From Eubacterium sp. CAG:180 (GTDB taxonomy: Bacteria; Bacillota; Clostridia; Oscillospirales; Acutalibacteraceae): a stretch of 64,000 nt of DNA. Below the pieces are notes generated by a model. The model was given only the letters and a program-made list of their open reading frames with translations, was not told the origin of the DNA and made no database searches. The position numbers and the translations under genes are program-made. Positions within the stretch are counted from its first letter, which is position 1. Each line of letters starts with the position of its first letter. The DNA is taken from contig HF993129.1 of assembly GCA_000432435.1 (NCBI GenBank), forward strand, positions 1 through 64,000, given 5' to 3'. Shown here piece by piece: positions 17,294 through 25,692 of the stretch.

Positions 17294-20242
17294 ATGGCAC
17301 ATATTAAAGTCGTCAGGCGCAGTATGCGTCCCGAAGAATGGAATGATCTCAGATTCGGTTGGCTCAAAAGATATATTATAAATGACAAATTACCGATAGA
17401 TAATATAGTTATTAAAGATGCCCGTCAGGTTACGGAAAACAACTATGAGTTTTATTCCGACGAATTCAGACCGCTGAAAAAAGGAGACTTGTATTTTACT
17501 CCGGACGGCACAGCATTTATAAAAGCAGAAACGGAAGTGCCCGACAGTTTAAAAAACAAAGAACTTTGGCTTTACCTCAAAACGGCTGCCGAAATTATCG
17601 TCAAGGCTAACGGTAAGTTCGTTGGAGGTATAGACCCAAACCGAGACAGAGTGCTTCTTACCCCGTATATTGGTACTCCGGATAAAATTAAATTTGAAAT
17701 GCAGGGATACAACCGTTCCAAACCCGACGATGAAAGAAATCCGGAGTCGTTAGCGGTTCGCGGTTGCAGGCAGATTTTTAACGGCGCGTACCTCGTAACG
17801 ATTGACCGTGATGTACAAAGCCTTGTATACGATATTGAAACACTTTTGGACATAGCAAAATCGGAATTGTTCAACGAGGACTATCGAAAATTTGTAAATA
17901 CCGAGCTGAACAATGCGCTTAATCTGATTGATTTTGACACGGACAGCAGACCTACAGGGATAAAAGAAGCAAAAAAATATGTCAATGATGTCATTTTTGC
18001 AAATAGAGACTATAAGGGTAGCGGTGATGTTGCACTTGTAGCACATTCACATCTTGATATAGCGTATTATTGGCGCAGAATTCATGCTGTTCAAAAGAAT
18101 TTGCGCACTGTTTTGATACAGCTTCGCCTTATGGACAGATACCCCGAATTTAAATATACGCATACTCAGGCATATACTTATGAATCCTTAAAGCAGTATT
18201 ATCCCGAAGTCTTTGAAGAACTCAAAAAAAGAGTTAAAGAAGGAAGATTTGAACCCGTAGGAGCTATGTATATCGAGCCTGATTGTAATATTCCGTCAGC
18301 CGAGAGCTTAATAAGGCAGTGCTTTTACGGGCAACTGTTTTTCAGGGAGAATTTCGGAAAAACCATAAACAATTGTTGGCTGCCTGATGTTTTCGGTAAC
18401 AGTTGGATACTTCCTCAAATACTGAAAAAATGCGGAGTGGACTATTTTGTCTCTAATAAAATGTCCACTTGGAACGATACTAACCGTTTTCCTCACAATA
18501 ATTTTATATGGAAAGGAATAGACGGCAGCGAAGTATATGCATGCGTTCCGCCCACACATTTTATTACTTGGAATATGCCGAGCCAAATACAGGAAAATTG
18601 GGAGGCGTATCAGGATAAAAATTCAGGCGGACAAACAATGTCTATGTTTGGCTACGGCGACGGCGGAAGCGGTGTTACCGAAGAAATGCTTGAGGTTATG
18701 AGGCGTTTTGATAAAATTTCCGTTATGCCTAAAACAAAGCATATGGGTGGAGCCGAATTTTTGGAAAAAAATCTTAAAGGCAATACTTCACTCGCTAAGT
18801 GGGACGGTGAACTGTACCTTGAAATGCACAGGGGGACATTCACAACAAAGGCGAACTTAAAAAAATTAAACAGAAGGCTTGAGTATAAAATACGCGAGGC
18901 GGAAATCATTTCTACGTTGCGTGCAATGTCGGGCTTTGATTATCCCGGAGAAAAACTCAAGGAATGCTATAAAAAGCTTCTTATCAATCAATTTCACGAT
19001 ATTTTACCCGGCAGCCATATAAACCCTGTTTATAATGACGCCTTGGCAGATTATGTATACGTTGATAAAACTCTGAGCGGAATTATCGGCTACGGCGAAG
19101 CTTATTTTAATTCGCTTAACTTTAAGCGTAAAGAATTGACTTTCTTTGAAGATGAGGACGGAAGCGAGACGAGATTCGGAAAAAAGGGCTTTTGGACCGT
19201 GCCCAATATAGCTCCTCTTGACTGTACAGTTATTGAAAAGCCTGACGAAGAATTCAGCGACGAATGGTGTATTGTTAACGGTAATTCGGCAGAAACACCG
19301 TTTTATAAAATCAAATTTGCTTCTGACGGTTCTATCTCCGGGCTGTATGATAAGAAACTTGACAGGGAATGGGTAAACGGAGTATTTAATCGCCTTGAAA
19401 TATATGAGGATAATCCGGGTGTATATGATGCATGGGATATTTTACCGAATTATACCGATAAAATAATTCCTCTAAAGGTAGTTTCACCGCTGAAGCTTAC
19501 GGAAAAAAGCGGAGAGGCTTGTTCCTTTAGAGTAACACTCGGCACCGAAAACAGCAAATGGGAGAGAATAATCAGGATATTCAGACGTTCTCCAAAAATC
19601 GAAGTCGAAAACAATGTTGATTGGCACGAAAAACATAAGCTCGCTAAGGTACTGTTTTCTCCGAATGTTTTAAGCCGTGAGGTCCTTTGTGATACCGGTG
19701 CGGGATTTATTGCGCGTGAAACTCACAAAAACACATCTTGGCAAAGTGCCCGCTTTGAATGTTGCCATCACAAATGGTTTGATGTTTCGGAAACTGACGG
19801 CGGTATAGCTGTGATAAACGACTCAAAATACGGAATAGGTATTTCGGAAAACACTTTATCGCTTAGCTTGCTTCGCGCTACCGAGCGACCTGACCCTGAA
19901 AGCGACATAGGCAAGCACAGCTTCGCTTACCTTATTTATCCGCATTCCGGTTCGGCGGTTGACGCTCATATAAATGACATCGCATTTGAATTTAATATCC
20001 CGCTGACAAGGGCTGATGTTTCATGCCAAAATACATTTGACGGAATGTTCTTGCAGGCGATGAAACTTTCAGAAGACGGCGAAATGGTTGTTGTGCGTTT
20101 ATCCGAACAGAACGGCAGACGCGGCAAAATGAAATTCCCACAGCAGGTTTATGTCCTTAATATGCTCGAAGATAAACTGTATTTGACAGATGAAATTGAT
20201 TATAAGCCGTTTGAAATTATCACCATAGGCATATTAAGATGA
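17294..20242 (+). CDS. Glycoside hydrolase family 38 alpha-mannosidase
   Basis: The 982-residue enzyme belongs to GH38, which removes alpha-linked mannose and is zinc-dependent. Residues about 245-480 hold the catalytic domain, with metal ligands H253 and D255 in HSHLDIAYYW and the nucleophile D365 in CWLPDVFGNS. A Phe-His-Asp segment (NQFHDILPGSH) near residue 570 belongs to the middle domain. The rest is C-terminal beta-sandwich. There is no signal peptide, so it acts in the cytoplasm. It is co-transcribed with the upstream phosphohexomutase, suggesting that mannose-containing glycans are trimmed and fed into hexose phosphates. Confidence 0.92.
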   Translation: MAHIKVVRRSMRPEEWNDLRFGWLKRYIINDKLPIDNIVIKDARQVTENNYEFYSDEFRPLKKGDLYFTPDGTAFIKAETEVPDSLKNKELWLYLKTAAEIIVKANGKFVGGIDPNRDRVLLTPYIGTPDKIKFEMQGYNRSKPDDERNPESLAVRGCRQIFNGAYLVTIDRDVQSLVYDIETLLDIAKSELFNEDYRKFVNTELNNALNLIDFDTDSRPTGIKEAKKYVNDVIFANRDYKGSGDVALVAHSHLDIAYYWRRIHAVQKNLRTVLIQLRLMDRYPEFKYTHTQAYTYESLKQYYPEVFEELKKRVKEGRFEPVGAMYIEPDCNIPSAESLIRQCFYGQLFFRENFGKTINNCWLPDVFGNSWILPQILKKCGVDYFVSNKMSTWNDTNRFPHNNFIWKGIDGSEVYACVPPTHFITWNMPSQIQENWEAYQDKNSGGQTMSMFGYGDGGSGVTEEMLEVMRRFDKISVMPKTKHMGGAEFLEKNLKGNTSLAKWDGELYLEMHRGTFTTKANLKKLNRRLEYKIREAEIISTLRAMSGFDYPGEKLKECYKKLLINQFHDILPGSHINPVYNDALADYVYVDKTLSGIIGYGEAYFNSLNFKRKELTFFEDEDGSETRFGKKGFWTVPNIAPLDCTVIEKPDEEFSDEWCIVNGNSAETPFYKIKFASDGSISGLYDKKLDREWVNGVFNRLEIYEDNPGVYDAWDILPNYTDKIIPLKVVSPLKLTEKSGEACSFRVTLGTENSKWERIIRIFRRSPKIEVENNVDWHEKHKLAKVLFSPNVLSREVLCDTGAGFIARETHKNTSWQSARFECCHHKWFDVSETDGGIAVINDSKYGIGISENTLSLSLLRATERPDPESDIGKHSFAYLIYPHSGSAVDAHINDIAFEFNIPLTRADVSCQNTFDGMFLQAMKLSEDGEMVVVRLSEQNGRRGKMKFPQQVYVLNMLEDKLYLTDEIDYKPFEIITIGILR

Positions 20243-20274
20243 TAATTATTTAGAAGCAACATTGTATATGAGTA

Positions 20275-20300
20275 AACAGCCGCCTTATGGCGGCTGTTTT
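20275..20300. terminator. Bidirectional terminator between the GH38 gene and dusB
   Basis: A perfect 10-bp GC-rich stem (20275-20284 with 20289-20298) closes a TTAT loop and is followed by TTTT on the plus strand. It lies between converging genes, and the minus-strand side has a shorter T run (GTTTACT). Confidence 0.85.
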
Positions 20301-20312
20301 GATGTAAAAGCT

Positions 20313-21275
20313 TTAATTTGATATTGATATTTTATATGCAATTTCTTCAAGCTGCTCAATGCTCTCAAGGAGTCCTACGCTTTGGCGGTATTCGGCGGCA
20401 TTTCTTATGCCTTTTATGTACCATGCGGCGTGTTTACGGGCTTCCTTTATGCCGATTTTTTCGCCCTTATATTCGCATATTTTTTTTACATGATTTACCA
20501 TAACGCGCATGCGTTCTGAAACGGGCGGCTCCGGTAAAATTCTGCCATCTGTCATATAAGCGTTTATTTGTGCGAAAACCCACGGTCTGCCGAGAGCACC
20601 TCTGCCGACCATCAGCAAGTCGCAGTTCGTTTTTTCAAACATAAGCGCAGCACTTTGACCGTCTGTAATGTCACCATTGCCTATTACAGGTATTGAAACG
20701 GCATTCTTTACTTCGCGAATTGCTTCCGTATCAACGGGGGGAGCATACATTTGTGCGCGCGTTCTTCCGTGTACTGTTATTGCGACCGCACCGTTTTTCT
20801 CAATCGTTGTTGCCGTTTTAACAGCATTTTTCGTTTCGTTATCCCAACCGATTCTGATTTTAGCGGTTATTGGTTTATCTGTAACAGAGTAGGCACTTTT
20901 CAGTATTTCTCCGATTACATCAGGCGTTTTCAAAAGAGCCGAGCCGGAGCCGTTACCGGCTATTTTAGGTGCGGGACATCCGAAGTTAAAATCAATAAAA
21001 TCCGGATTTTCGGTTTCAGCCGATTTCACCGCTTTTTCTATAACTTCCGGTGAATTTCCGAATAATTGTATACCTGTCGGGCGTTCACCGTTTGTTATAT
21101 GCATAAGCTCGTATGATTTTTTGTCGCCCATGGAAAGTGCTTTGGCACTTATCATTTCGCTCTCTGTAAAAGCGGCACCGTAACCTCTGCAAATTTCTCT
21201 GAATGCTCTGTCGGCAACGCCTGCCATAGGTGCCAACGCCGCAAATCCATCTATGTGTAAATTTCCGATATTCAT
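20313..21275 (-). CDS. dusB: tRNA-dihydrouridine synthase DusB
   Basis: Dus enzymes are FMN-dependent and reduce specific uridines in tRNA D-loops. The 320-residue protein has LAPMAGVADRAFR at the N terminus, catalytic C100 in NFGCPAPKIAGNGSG, the ITVHGRTRAQMY segment and phosphate-binding VGRGALGRPW. The frame stays open for 25 more codons upstream to 21350, but a good -35/-10 pair (21332-21304) lies inside that extension and the family starts at MNIG. The start at 21275 is therefore chosen. The gene is a single unit divergent from polA. Confidence 0.92.
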   Translation of the reverse strand: MNIGNLHIDGFAALAPMAGVADRAFREICRGYGAAFTESEMISAKALSMGDKKSYELMHITNGERPTGIQLFGNSPEVIEKAVKSAETENPDFIDFNFGCPAPKIAGNGSGSALLKTPDVIGEILKSAYSVTDKPITAKIRIGWDNETKNAVKTATTIEKNGAVAITVHGRTRAQMYAPPVDTEAIREVKNAVSIPVIGNGDITDGQSAALMFEKTNCDLLMVGRGALGRPWVFAQINAYMTDGRILPEPPVSERMRVMVNHVKKICEYKGEKIGIKEARKHAAWYIKGIRNAAEYRQSVGLLESIEQLEEIAYKISISN

Positions 21276-21303
21276 AATAACAGCTTTCAATAGTTTTTTA
21301 TAA

Positions 21304-21332
21304 AGTATATCACATACTAAAAATATTAACAA
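21304..21332 (-). promoter_or_regulatory. Sigma-A promoter of dusB
   Basis: On the minus strand TTGTTA (21332-21327) and TATACT (21309-21304) are 17 bp apart, just upstream of the chosen dusB start. It supports the shorter reading of the gene. Confidence 0.65.
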
Positions 21333-21364
21333 CTTAAAAATATAGTGCATTCGTATGTGTTTTA

Positions 21365-21373
21365 TGATACAAT
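21365..21373 (+). promoter_or_regulatory. Extended -10 promoter candidate for polA
   Basis: TGATACAAT (21365-21373) fits a TGn extended -10 box. There is no convincing -35 box at the usual distance. It precedes the AGGAG ribosome binding site and polA start at 21403. Confidence 0.4.
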
Positions 21374-21402
21374 ATATTGAAAATTTATTAGGAGAATGAC
21401 AA

Positions 21403-23967
21403 ATGAAACTGCTGGTTTTGGACGGGAACAGTATTATTAACCGTGCTTTTTACGGTATAAAGCTTCTGACAACCAAGGATGGTAGATATACCAATGCCAT
21501 TTATGGATTTATGAATATATTTTATAAGCTGTGCGACGAGCTTCATCCTGACAGCGTTGCGTTCGCTTTCGATTTAAAGGCACCCACATTCAGGCACAAA
21601 ATGTATGATGAGTATAAGGCGGGACGTAAGCCCATGCCTCCAGAACTTGCGGAACAGATGCCGGTCCTTAAAGACCTGCTCAGGGCGCTCGGATATAAGA
21701 TAGTAACAAAAGAGGGGTATGAGGCAGACGATATTCTCGGTACTCTTGCTTTTTCCTGTAAGGAAGGCGATGAATGTTATATTGCCACCGGAGACCGTGA
21801 CAGCTTACAGCTTGTCGGAGATAATGTAAAGGTATTGCTTGCGTCAACGAAAATGGGCAGACCTGAGACCAATATTTATGATGTTAAAAGAATTAAAGAT
21901 GATTACGGTGTTACTCCTCATCAATTGATAGACATTAAGGCTCTTATGGGTGACAGCTCCGATAATATTCCGGGAGTATCGGGCGTTGGGCAAAAAACAG
22001 CTCAGAGTCTCATTTCCGAGCTTGGCTCAATACAAAATATTTATGATAACATTGATACTATTGACATAAGGGAAACTTTACGCAATAAGTTAAAAAACGA
22101 TAAAGACTCGGCTTTTATGAGCTACAAGCTCGGCGAGATTTGCAAAAGTGTTCCGATTGAGACCGATTACTCTTTTTATGTTCCGGACGAAGGTGACAAG
22201 GGTGAGGCTTTGTCTATTTTGCGTTCTCTTGAAATGTATAAGCTGATAGACAAAATCGGCTTAAATACCGTCACGTATGACGCTAAGCCGGAAAATACGA
22301 CTGTAAAGGAATATAAAAGGGTAAACAGCTTAAATGCCTTTTTGTTAAAAGCGAATAAGCTTTACTTTGTATACTCTGTTAAAGACGGTAGATTTGAAAG
22401 TCTTGCCGCTTGCAACGGCGATGACATATGTGAAGTAAATACCGAGAATGACAGCGAAGTCGAAGCTTTTATAAACATTCTCGAGGATGAAAATACAGAG
22501 AAATATACTTTTAATATAAAGCCGCTGTATGCGTATGCATTTTCTCACGGATTTGAGATTAAAAATGTAAAAATGGATTTAATGCTCGCGGCGTATTTGC
22601 TTAATCCGTCGGCTAAGGATTATGACATTGAAAAATTGGCGGCAGAGTACAATGTGTACTATGAAGCTGATGGTGGCTTTTCGGCACTTTCCGAAACCGT
22701 ATATCCTCTTACGGTGAAGCTTTCGGCTTTGTTGGAGGAACGGGACCAAACGGAACTTTTAAGCAATATTGAATTGCCGTTGGCAGAGGTTCTTGCCTCC
22801 ATGGAAAAAATCGGTGTAAAAGTAGATAAAAGCGGCATTGAAGCTTTCGGAGATATGCTCGGTGAGAGAATAAAAGGGCTGCAAAGCCGCATATATGAAC
22901 TTGCAGGTGAAGAATTTAATATAAATTCTCCGAAACAGCTCGGAGAAATCCTTTTCGTTAAGCTTGCCATACCGACTAAAAAGAAAACAAAAAGCGGATT
23001 TTCCACAAATGCCGAAGTTTTGGAAAAGCTTGCCGATGAATATGAAATAGTTAAGTTTATTTTAGAGTATAGAACCTACACAAAGCTGAAGTCTACTTAT
23101 TGTGACGGTTTGCTCAAAGAAATAGCCGCCGACGGACGAATTCACTCGACATTTAATCAGACCGAGACAAGAACCGGTCGTATTTCGTCTACCGAACCGA
23201 ACCTTCAGAATATTCCCGTCAGGACAGAACTGGGCAGAGAAATGCGAAAGTTCTTCATTGCTGATGACGGCAAAGTGCTTGTCGATGCGGATTATTCGCA
23301 GATAGAGTTAAGGGTTCTCTCTGATATAGCCGATGACAAAGCTATGATTGACGCTTTTAATAACGGTGATGATATTCACGCTATTACAGCGTCGCAGGTA
23401 TTTAAAATGCCTTTGCAAATGGTGACGCCGCTTATGAGAAGTCGTGCCAAAGCGGTCAATTTCGGGATAGTATATGGCATAGGTGCGTTCTCTTTGGCAA
23501 AGGATATCGGCGTCAGTAGAGCCGAAGCAGACAGATATATTAAGGATTATCTACACCATTACTCCGGCGTTGACAGATATATGAACGAAGTGGTTGAAGA
23601 AGCAAAGAAAAACGGTTATGTCAAAACTTTGTTTGGAAGACGCAGATATCTTCCTGAGTTGTCTTCCTCAAACGGTATGTTGAGAGCGTTTGGAGAGAGG
23701 GTGGCAAGGAATATGCCGATACAGGGAACGGCTGCCGATATTATTAAAATTGCCATGATAAGGGTATATACAAGGCTTAAAGAAGAAAATCTCAATGCTC
23801 GTCTGATATTGCAGATTCACGATGAACTTATAGTAGAGGCACCGGAGAATGAAAAAACAAAAGCCGAGCTGATTGTTAAGGAAGAAATGGAAAACGCATG
23901 TAAAATGAAAGTTTTGCTTAAAAGCGACGCACATTCGGGAGAGAGTTGGTATGATGCTAAAGCATGA
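21403..23967 (+). CDS. polA: DNA polymerase I
   Basis: PolA removes RNA primers and fills repair gaps. The 854-residue protein has an N-terminal 5'-3' flap exonuclease (about 1-290) with acidic motifs EADDILG, ATGDRDSLQL and GDSSDNIPGV. The middle domain (about 300-465) lacks the DxE proofreading motif and looks inactive, as in many Firmicutes. The C-terminal polymerase has motif A DADYSQIELRVL, motif B RSRAKAVNFGIVYG and motif C LQIHDELIVE. Its last 17 bases overlap the rimI start. Confidence 0.97.
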   Translation: MKLLVLDGNSIINRAFYGIKLLTTKDGRYTNAIYGFMNIFYKLCDELHPDSVAFAFDLKAPTFRHKMYDEYKAGRKPMPPELAEQMPVLKDLLRALGYKIVTKEGYEADDILGTLAFSCKEGDECYIATGDRDSLQLVGDNVKVLLASTKMGRPETNIYDVKRIKDDYGVTPHQLIDIKALMGDSSDNIPGVSGVGQKTAQSLISELGSIQNIYDNIDTIDIRETLRNKLKNDKDSAFMSYKLGEICKSVPIETDYSFYVPDEGDKGEALSILRSLEMYKLIDKIGLNTVTYDAKPENTTVKEYKRVNSLNAFLLKANKLYFVYSVKDGRFESLAACNGDDICEVNTENDSEVEAFINILEDENTEKYTFNIKPLYAYAFSHGFEIKNVKMDLMLAAYLLNPSAKDYDIEKLAAEYNVYYEADGGFSALSETVYPLTVKLSALLEERDQTELLSNIELPLAEVLASMEKIGVKVDKSGIEAFGDMLGERIKGLQSRIYELAGEEFNINSPKQLGEILFVKLAIPTKKKTKSGFSTNAEVLEKLADEYEIVKFILEYRTYTKLKSTYCDGLLKEIAADGRIHSTFNQTETRTGRISSTEPNLQNIPVRTELGREMRKFFIADDGKVLVDADYSQIELRVLSDIADDKAMIDAFNNGDDIHAITASQVFKMPLQMVTPLMRSRAKAVNFGIVYGIGAFSLAKDIGVSRAEADRYIKDYLHHYSGVDRYMNEVVEEAKKNGYVKTLFGRRRYLPELSSSNGMLRAFGERVARNMPIQGTAADIIKIAMIRVYTRLKEENLNARLILQIHDELIVEAPENEKTKAELIVKEEMENACKMKVLLKSDAHSGESWYDAKA

Positions 23968-24409
23968 TGATGTTTTGTCATTTCATTCTATGACGGATAA
24001 AGATGTGATGTCGGTGTATGAGCTTGAAAGAGAGTGCTTTAGCGTGCCGTGGAGTATAAAATCAATTTCCGAAGAACTCCAAAATGCAAATGCGCGATTT
24101 CTTTTAGCTGAAATAAACGGAGAAACGGCGGGATATGTCGGTTCATATTTTGTTTCCGGCGAAGTGTATATAACCAATGTTGCCGTAAAAAACAAATACA
24201 GGAGAAAGGGTGTAGCTGTGGGTTTGCTCGCGGAGCTTATCGATTTGGCAAAAGAGGCCGAATCCGAATTTGTTTCTCTTGAAGTCAGGTGTTCAAATAC
24301 ACCGGCAATATCGCTCTACGGTAAGCTGGGTTTTGAGAAAATAGGTATTAGGAAAAACTTTTACGAAAATCCGCGTGAAGATGCGTTGATAATGACAAAA
24401 TATTTATAA
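23951..24409 (+). CDS. rimI: Ribosomal protein S18 alanine N-acetyltransferase RimI
   Basis: This 152-residue GNAT-fold acetyltransferase matches RimI: the acceptor-side VYELERECFSVPWS segment, beta-strand VYITNVAVKNKYRRKGVA with the acetyl-CoA pyrophosphate loop (RRKGVA), and C-terminal SLYGKLGFEKIGIRKNFYE. It acetylates the N terminus of a protein, classically ribosomal protein S18. It overlaps polA by 17 bp with a GGGAGAG Shine-Dalgarno inside polA, and precedes tsaD, the usual partner position for rimI. Confidence 0.9.
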   Translation: MMLKHDDVLSFHSMTDKDVMSVYELERECFSVPWSIKSISEELQNANARFLLAEINGETAGYVGSYFVSGEVYITNVAVKNKYRRKGVAVGLLAELIDLAKEAESEFVSLEVRCSNTPAISLYGKLGFEKIGIRKNFYENPREDALIMTKYL

Positions 24410-24453
24410 GAAACAACTGAACGACAGTCTTTTTAATGGAATGTGGTGGTTTA

Positions 24454-25467
24454 ATGTTAATTCTCGGAATAGAAAGCTCCTGCGACGAAACTGCGGCTGC
24501 CGTTGTAGAAAACGGCAGAAAAATAGTTTCATCTGTAGTGGCGACACAGATTGAAAAACATAAAATATTCGGCGGCGTAGTACCTGAAATAGCTTCAAGA
24601 ATGCACACGGAAGCAATATGTGCGGTTACAAAACAAGCGTTATCCGACGCAAATTGCAAAATGTCCGATATTGATGCCATAGCTGTAACCTATGCACCGG
24701 GGCTGATAGGCGCATTACTTGTCGGTGTAAATTACGCAAAGGGCTTGTCTCTTTCATCCGGAGTACCGTTGGTTCCCGTGCATCATCTTCGTTCTCATAT
24801 TGCCGCTAACTATTTATCTTATGAAAATTTGAAGCCTCCGTTTTTGTGCCTTGTAGTCTCCGGCGGGAATACACTGATAACAGAAGTTAAGGATTATACG
24901 GACTTTAAAATTCTCGGCAGAACACGAGACGATGCGGCAGGAGAGGCACTCGATAAGGCTGCGCGTACATTGGGACTTGATTATCCGGGCGGTGTAAATC
25001 TTGATAAAATTGCAAAGAACGGGAATTCCGACTCATATAAATTTCCAAGACCGCACGTTGACGGTTCTCCGCTTGATTTCAGCTTTTCGGGGCTTAAGAC
25101 TTCGGTAATTAATCTGATTCATAATGCAGAACAAAAAGGAGAGACTGTCAGTGTGCCCGATGTCGGAGCATCGTTTTTAAAGGCCGTTGTGGATTCTTTG
25201 GAAGACAACGTCAGAAAAGCACTTGACTCTACCGGATACGACAAGCTTGTTTTAGCAGGCGGCGTTTCCGCTAATTCTGTTTTGAGAGAACGTATGCTCT
25301 CTCTTGCAAAAGAGAAAAACGTCGAAATTTATTTTCCCGAGCTTTCACTATGTGGAGACAATGCGGCAATGGTCGGGGCACAAGGGTATTTTGAGTATGT
25401 ATCCGGCACTCGCGGCGATATGACACTAAACGCCAGAGCAACGCTTGATATCGACAGTGTTCAATAA
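24454..25467 (+). CDS. tsaD: tRNA threonylcarbamoyladenosine transferase subunit TsaD
   Basis: TsaD transfers the threonylcarbamoyl group to A37 of ANN-decoding tRNAs, together with TsaB and TsaE (encoded at 54.3-55.4 kb here). The 337-residue ASKHA-fold protein shows GIESSCDETAAAVV, metal-binding HLRSH, the LVVSGGNT loop, GEALDKAART, FSFSGLKT, and C-terminal LCGDNAAMV. An in-frame ATG at 24436 lacks a ribosome binding site. GGTGGT sits correctly before the ATG at 24454, so that start is used. It ends the polA-rimI-tsaD unit. Confidence 0.96.
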   Translation: MLILGIESSCDETAAAVVENGRKIVSSVVATQIEKHKIFGGVVPEIASRMHTEAICAVTKQALSDANCKMSDIDAIAVTYAPGLIGALLVGVNYAKGLSLSSGVPLVPVHHLRSHIAANYLSYENLKPPFLCLVVSGGNTLITEVKDYTDFKILGRTRDDAAGEALDKAARTLGLDYPGGVNLDKIAKNGNSDSYKFPRPHVDGSPLDFSFSGLKTSVINLIHNAEQKGETVSVPDVGASFLKAVVDSLEDNVRKALDSTGYDKLVLAGGVSANSVLRERMLSLAKEKNVEIYFPELSLCGDNAAMVGAQGYFEYVSGTRGDMTLNARATLDIDSVQ

Positions 25468-25469
25468 CT

Positions 25470-25505
25470 TTTGCCATATCATTAAGCAATATTTGTCATA
25501 TCATT
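25470..25505 (+). repeat. Two direct repeats upstream of pckG
   Basis: TTTGCCATATCATT (25470-25483) and TTTGTCATATCATT (25492-25505) differ at one base and are spaced 22 bp apart, about two helical turns. They lie about 65-100 bp upstream of the pckG -35 box. A near-identical 14-mer occurs at 56587-56600 before spoIIID. They could be a regulator binding site. Confidence 0.4.
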
Positions 25506-25568
25506 TCTATTTGTTTATTGTTCATCAAAAATACGATAAATATTGACAACTATTTAACACTTTTTTGC

Positions 25569-25597
25569 TTGCCAAAATGAAAGTTTTAGACTATAAT
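25569..25597 (+). promoter_or_regulatory. Sigma-A promoter of pckG
   Basis: TTGCCA (25569-25574) and a perfect TATAAT (25592-25597) are separated by 17 bp. The resulting leader is about 90 nt and contains one small hairpin (25656-25670), but no recognised riboswitch. Confidence 0.75.
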
Positions 25598-25692
25598 AAT
25601 TCATAATGGCGGAGGTTGGGAAAACCCTGAAAATTCGTCTGAATCAGTTAAATATTTCGGCTGTGCCGAATTAGTTAAAAGGAGATAATACT

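Noticed and set aside
20313..21350. Longer dusB form starting at 21350
   Set aside because: The extra 25 codons overlie a -35/-10 promoter and do not match the family N terminus.
25598..25692. Riboswitch in the pckG leader
   Set aside because: Only a small TTCGGC/GCCGAA hairpin (25656-25670) is visible and no known aptamer core was found.
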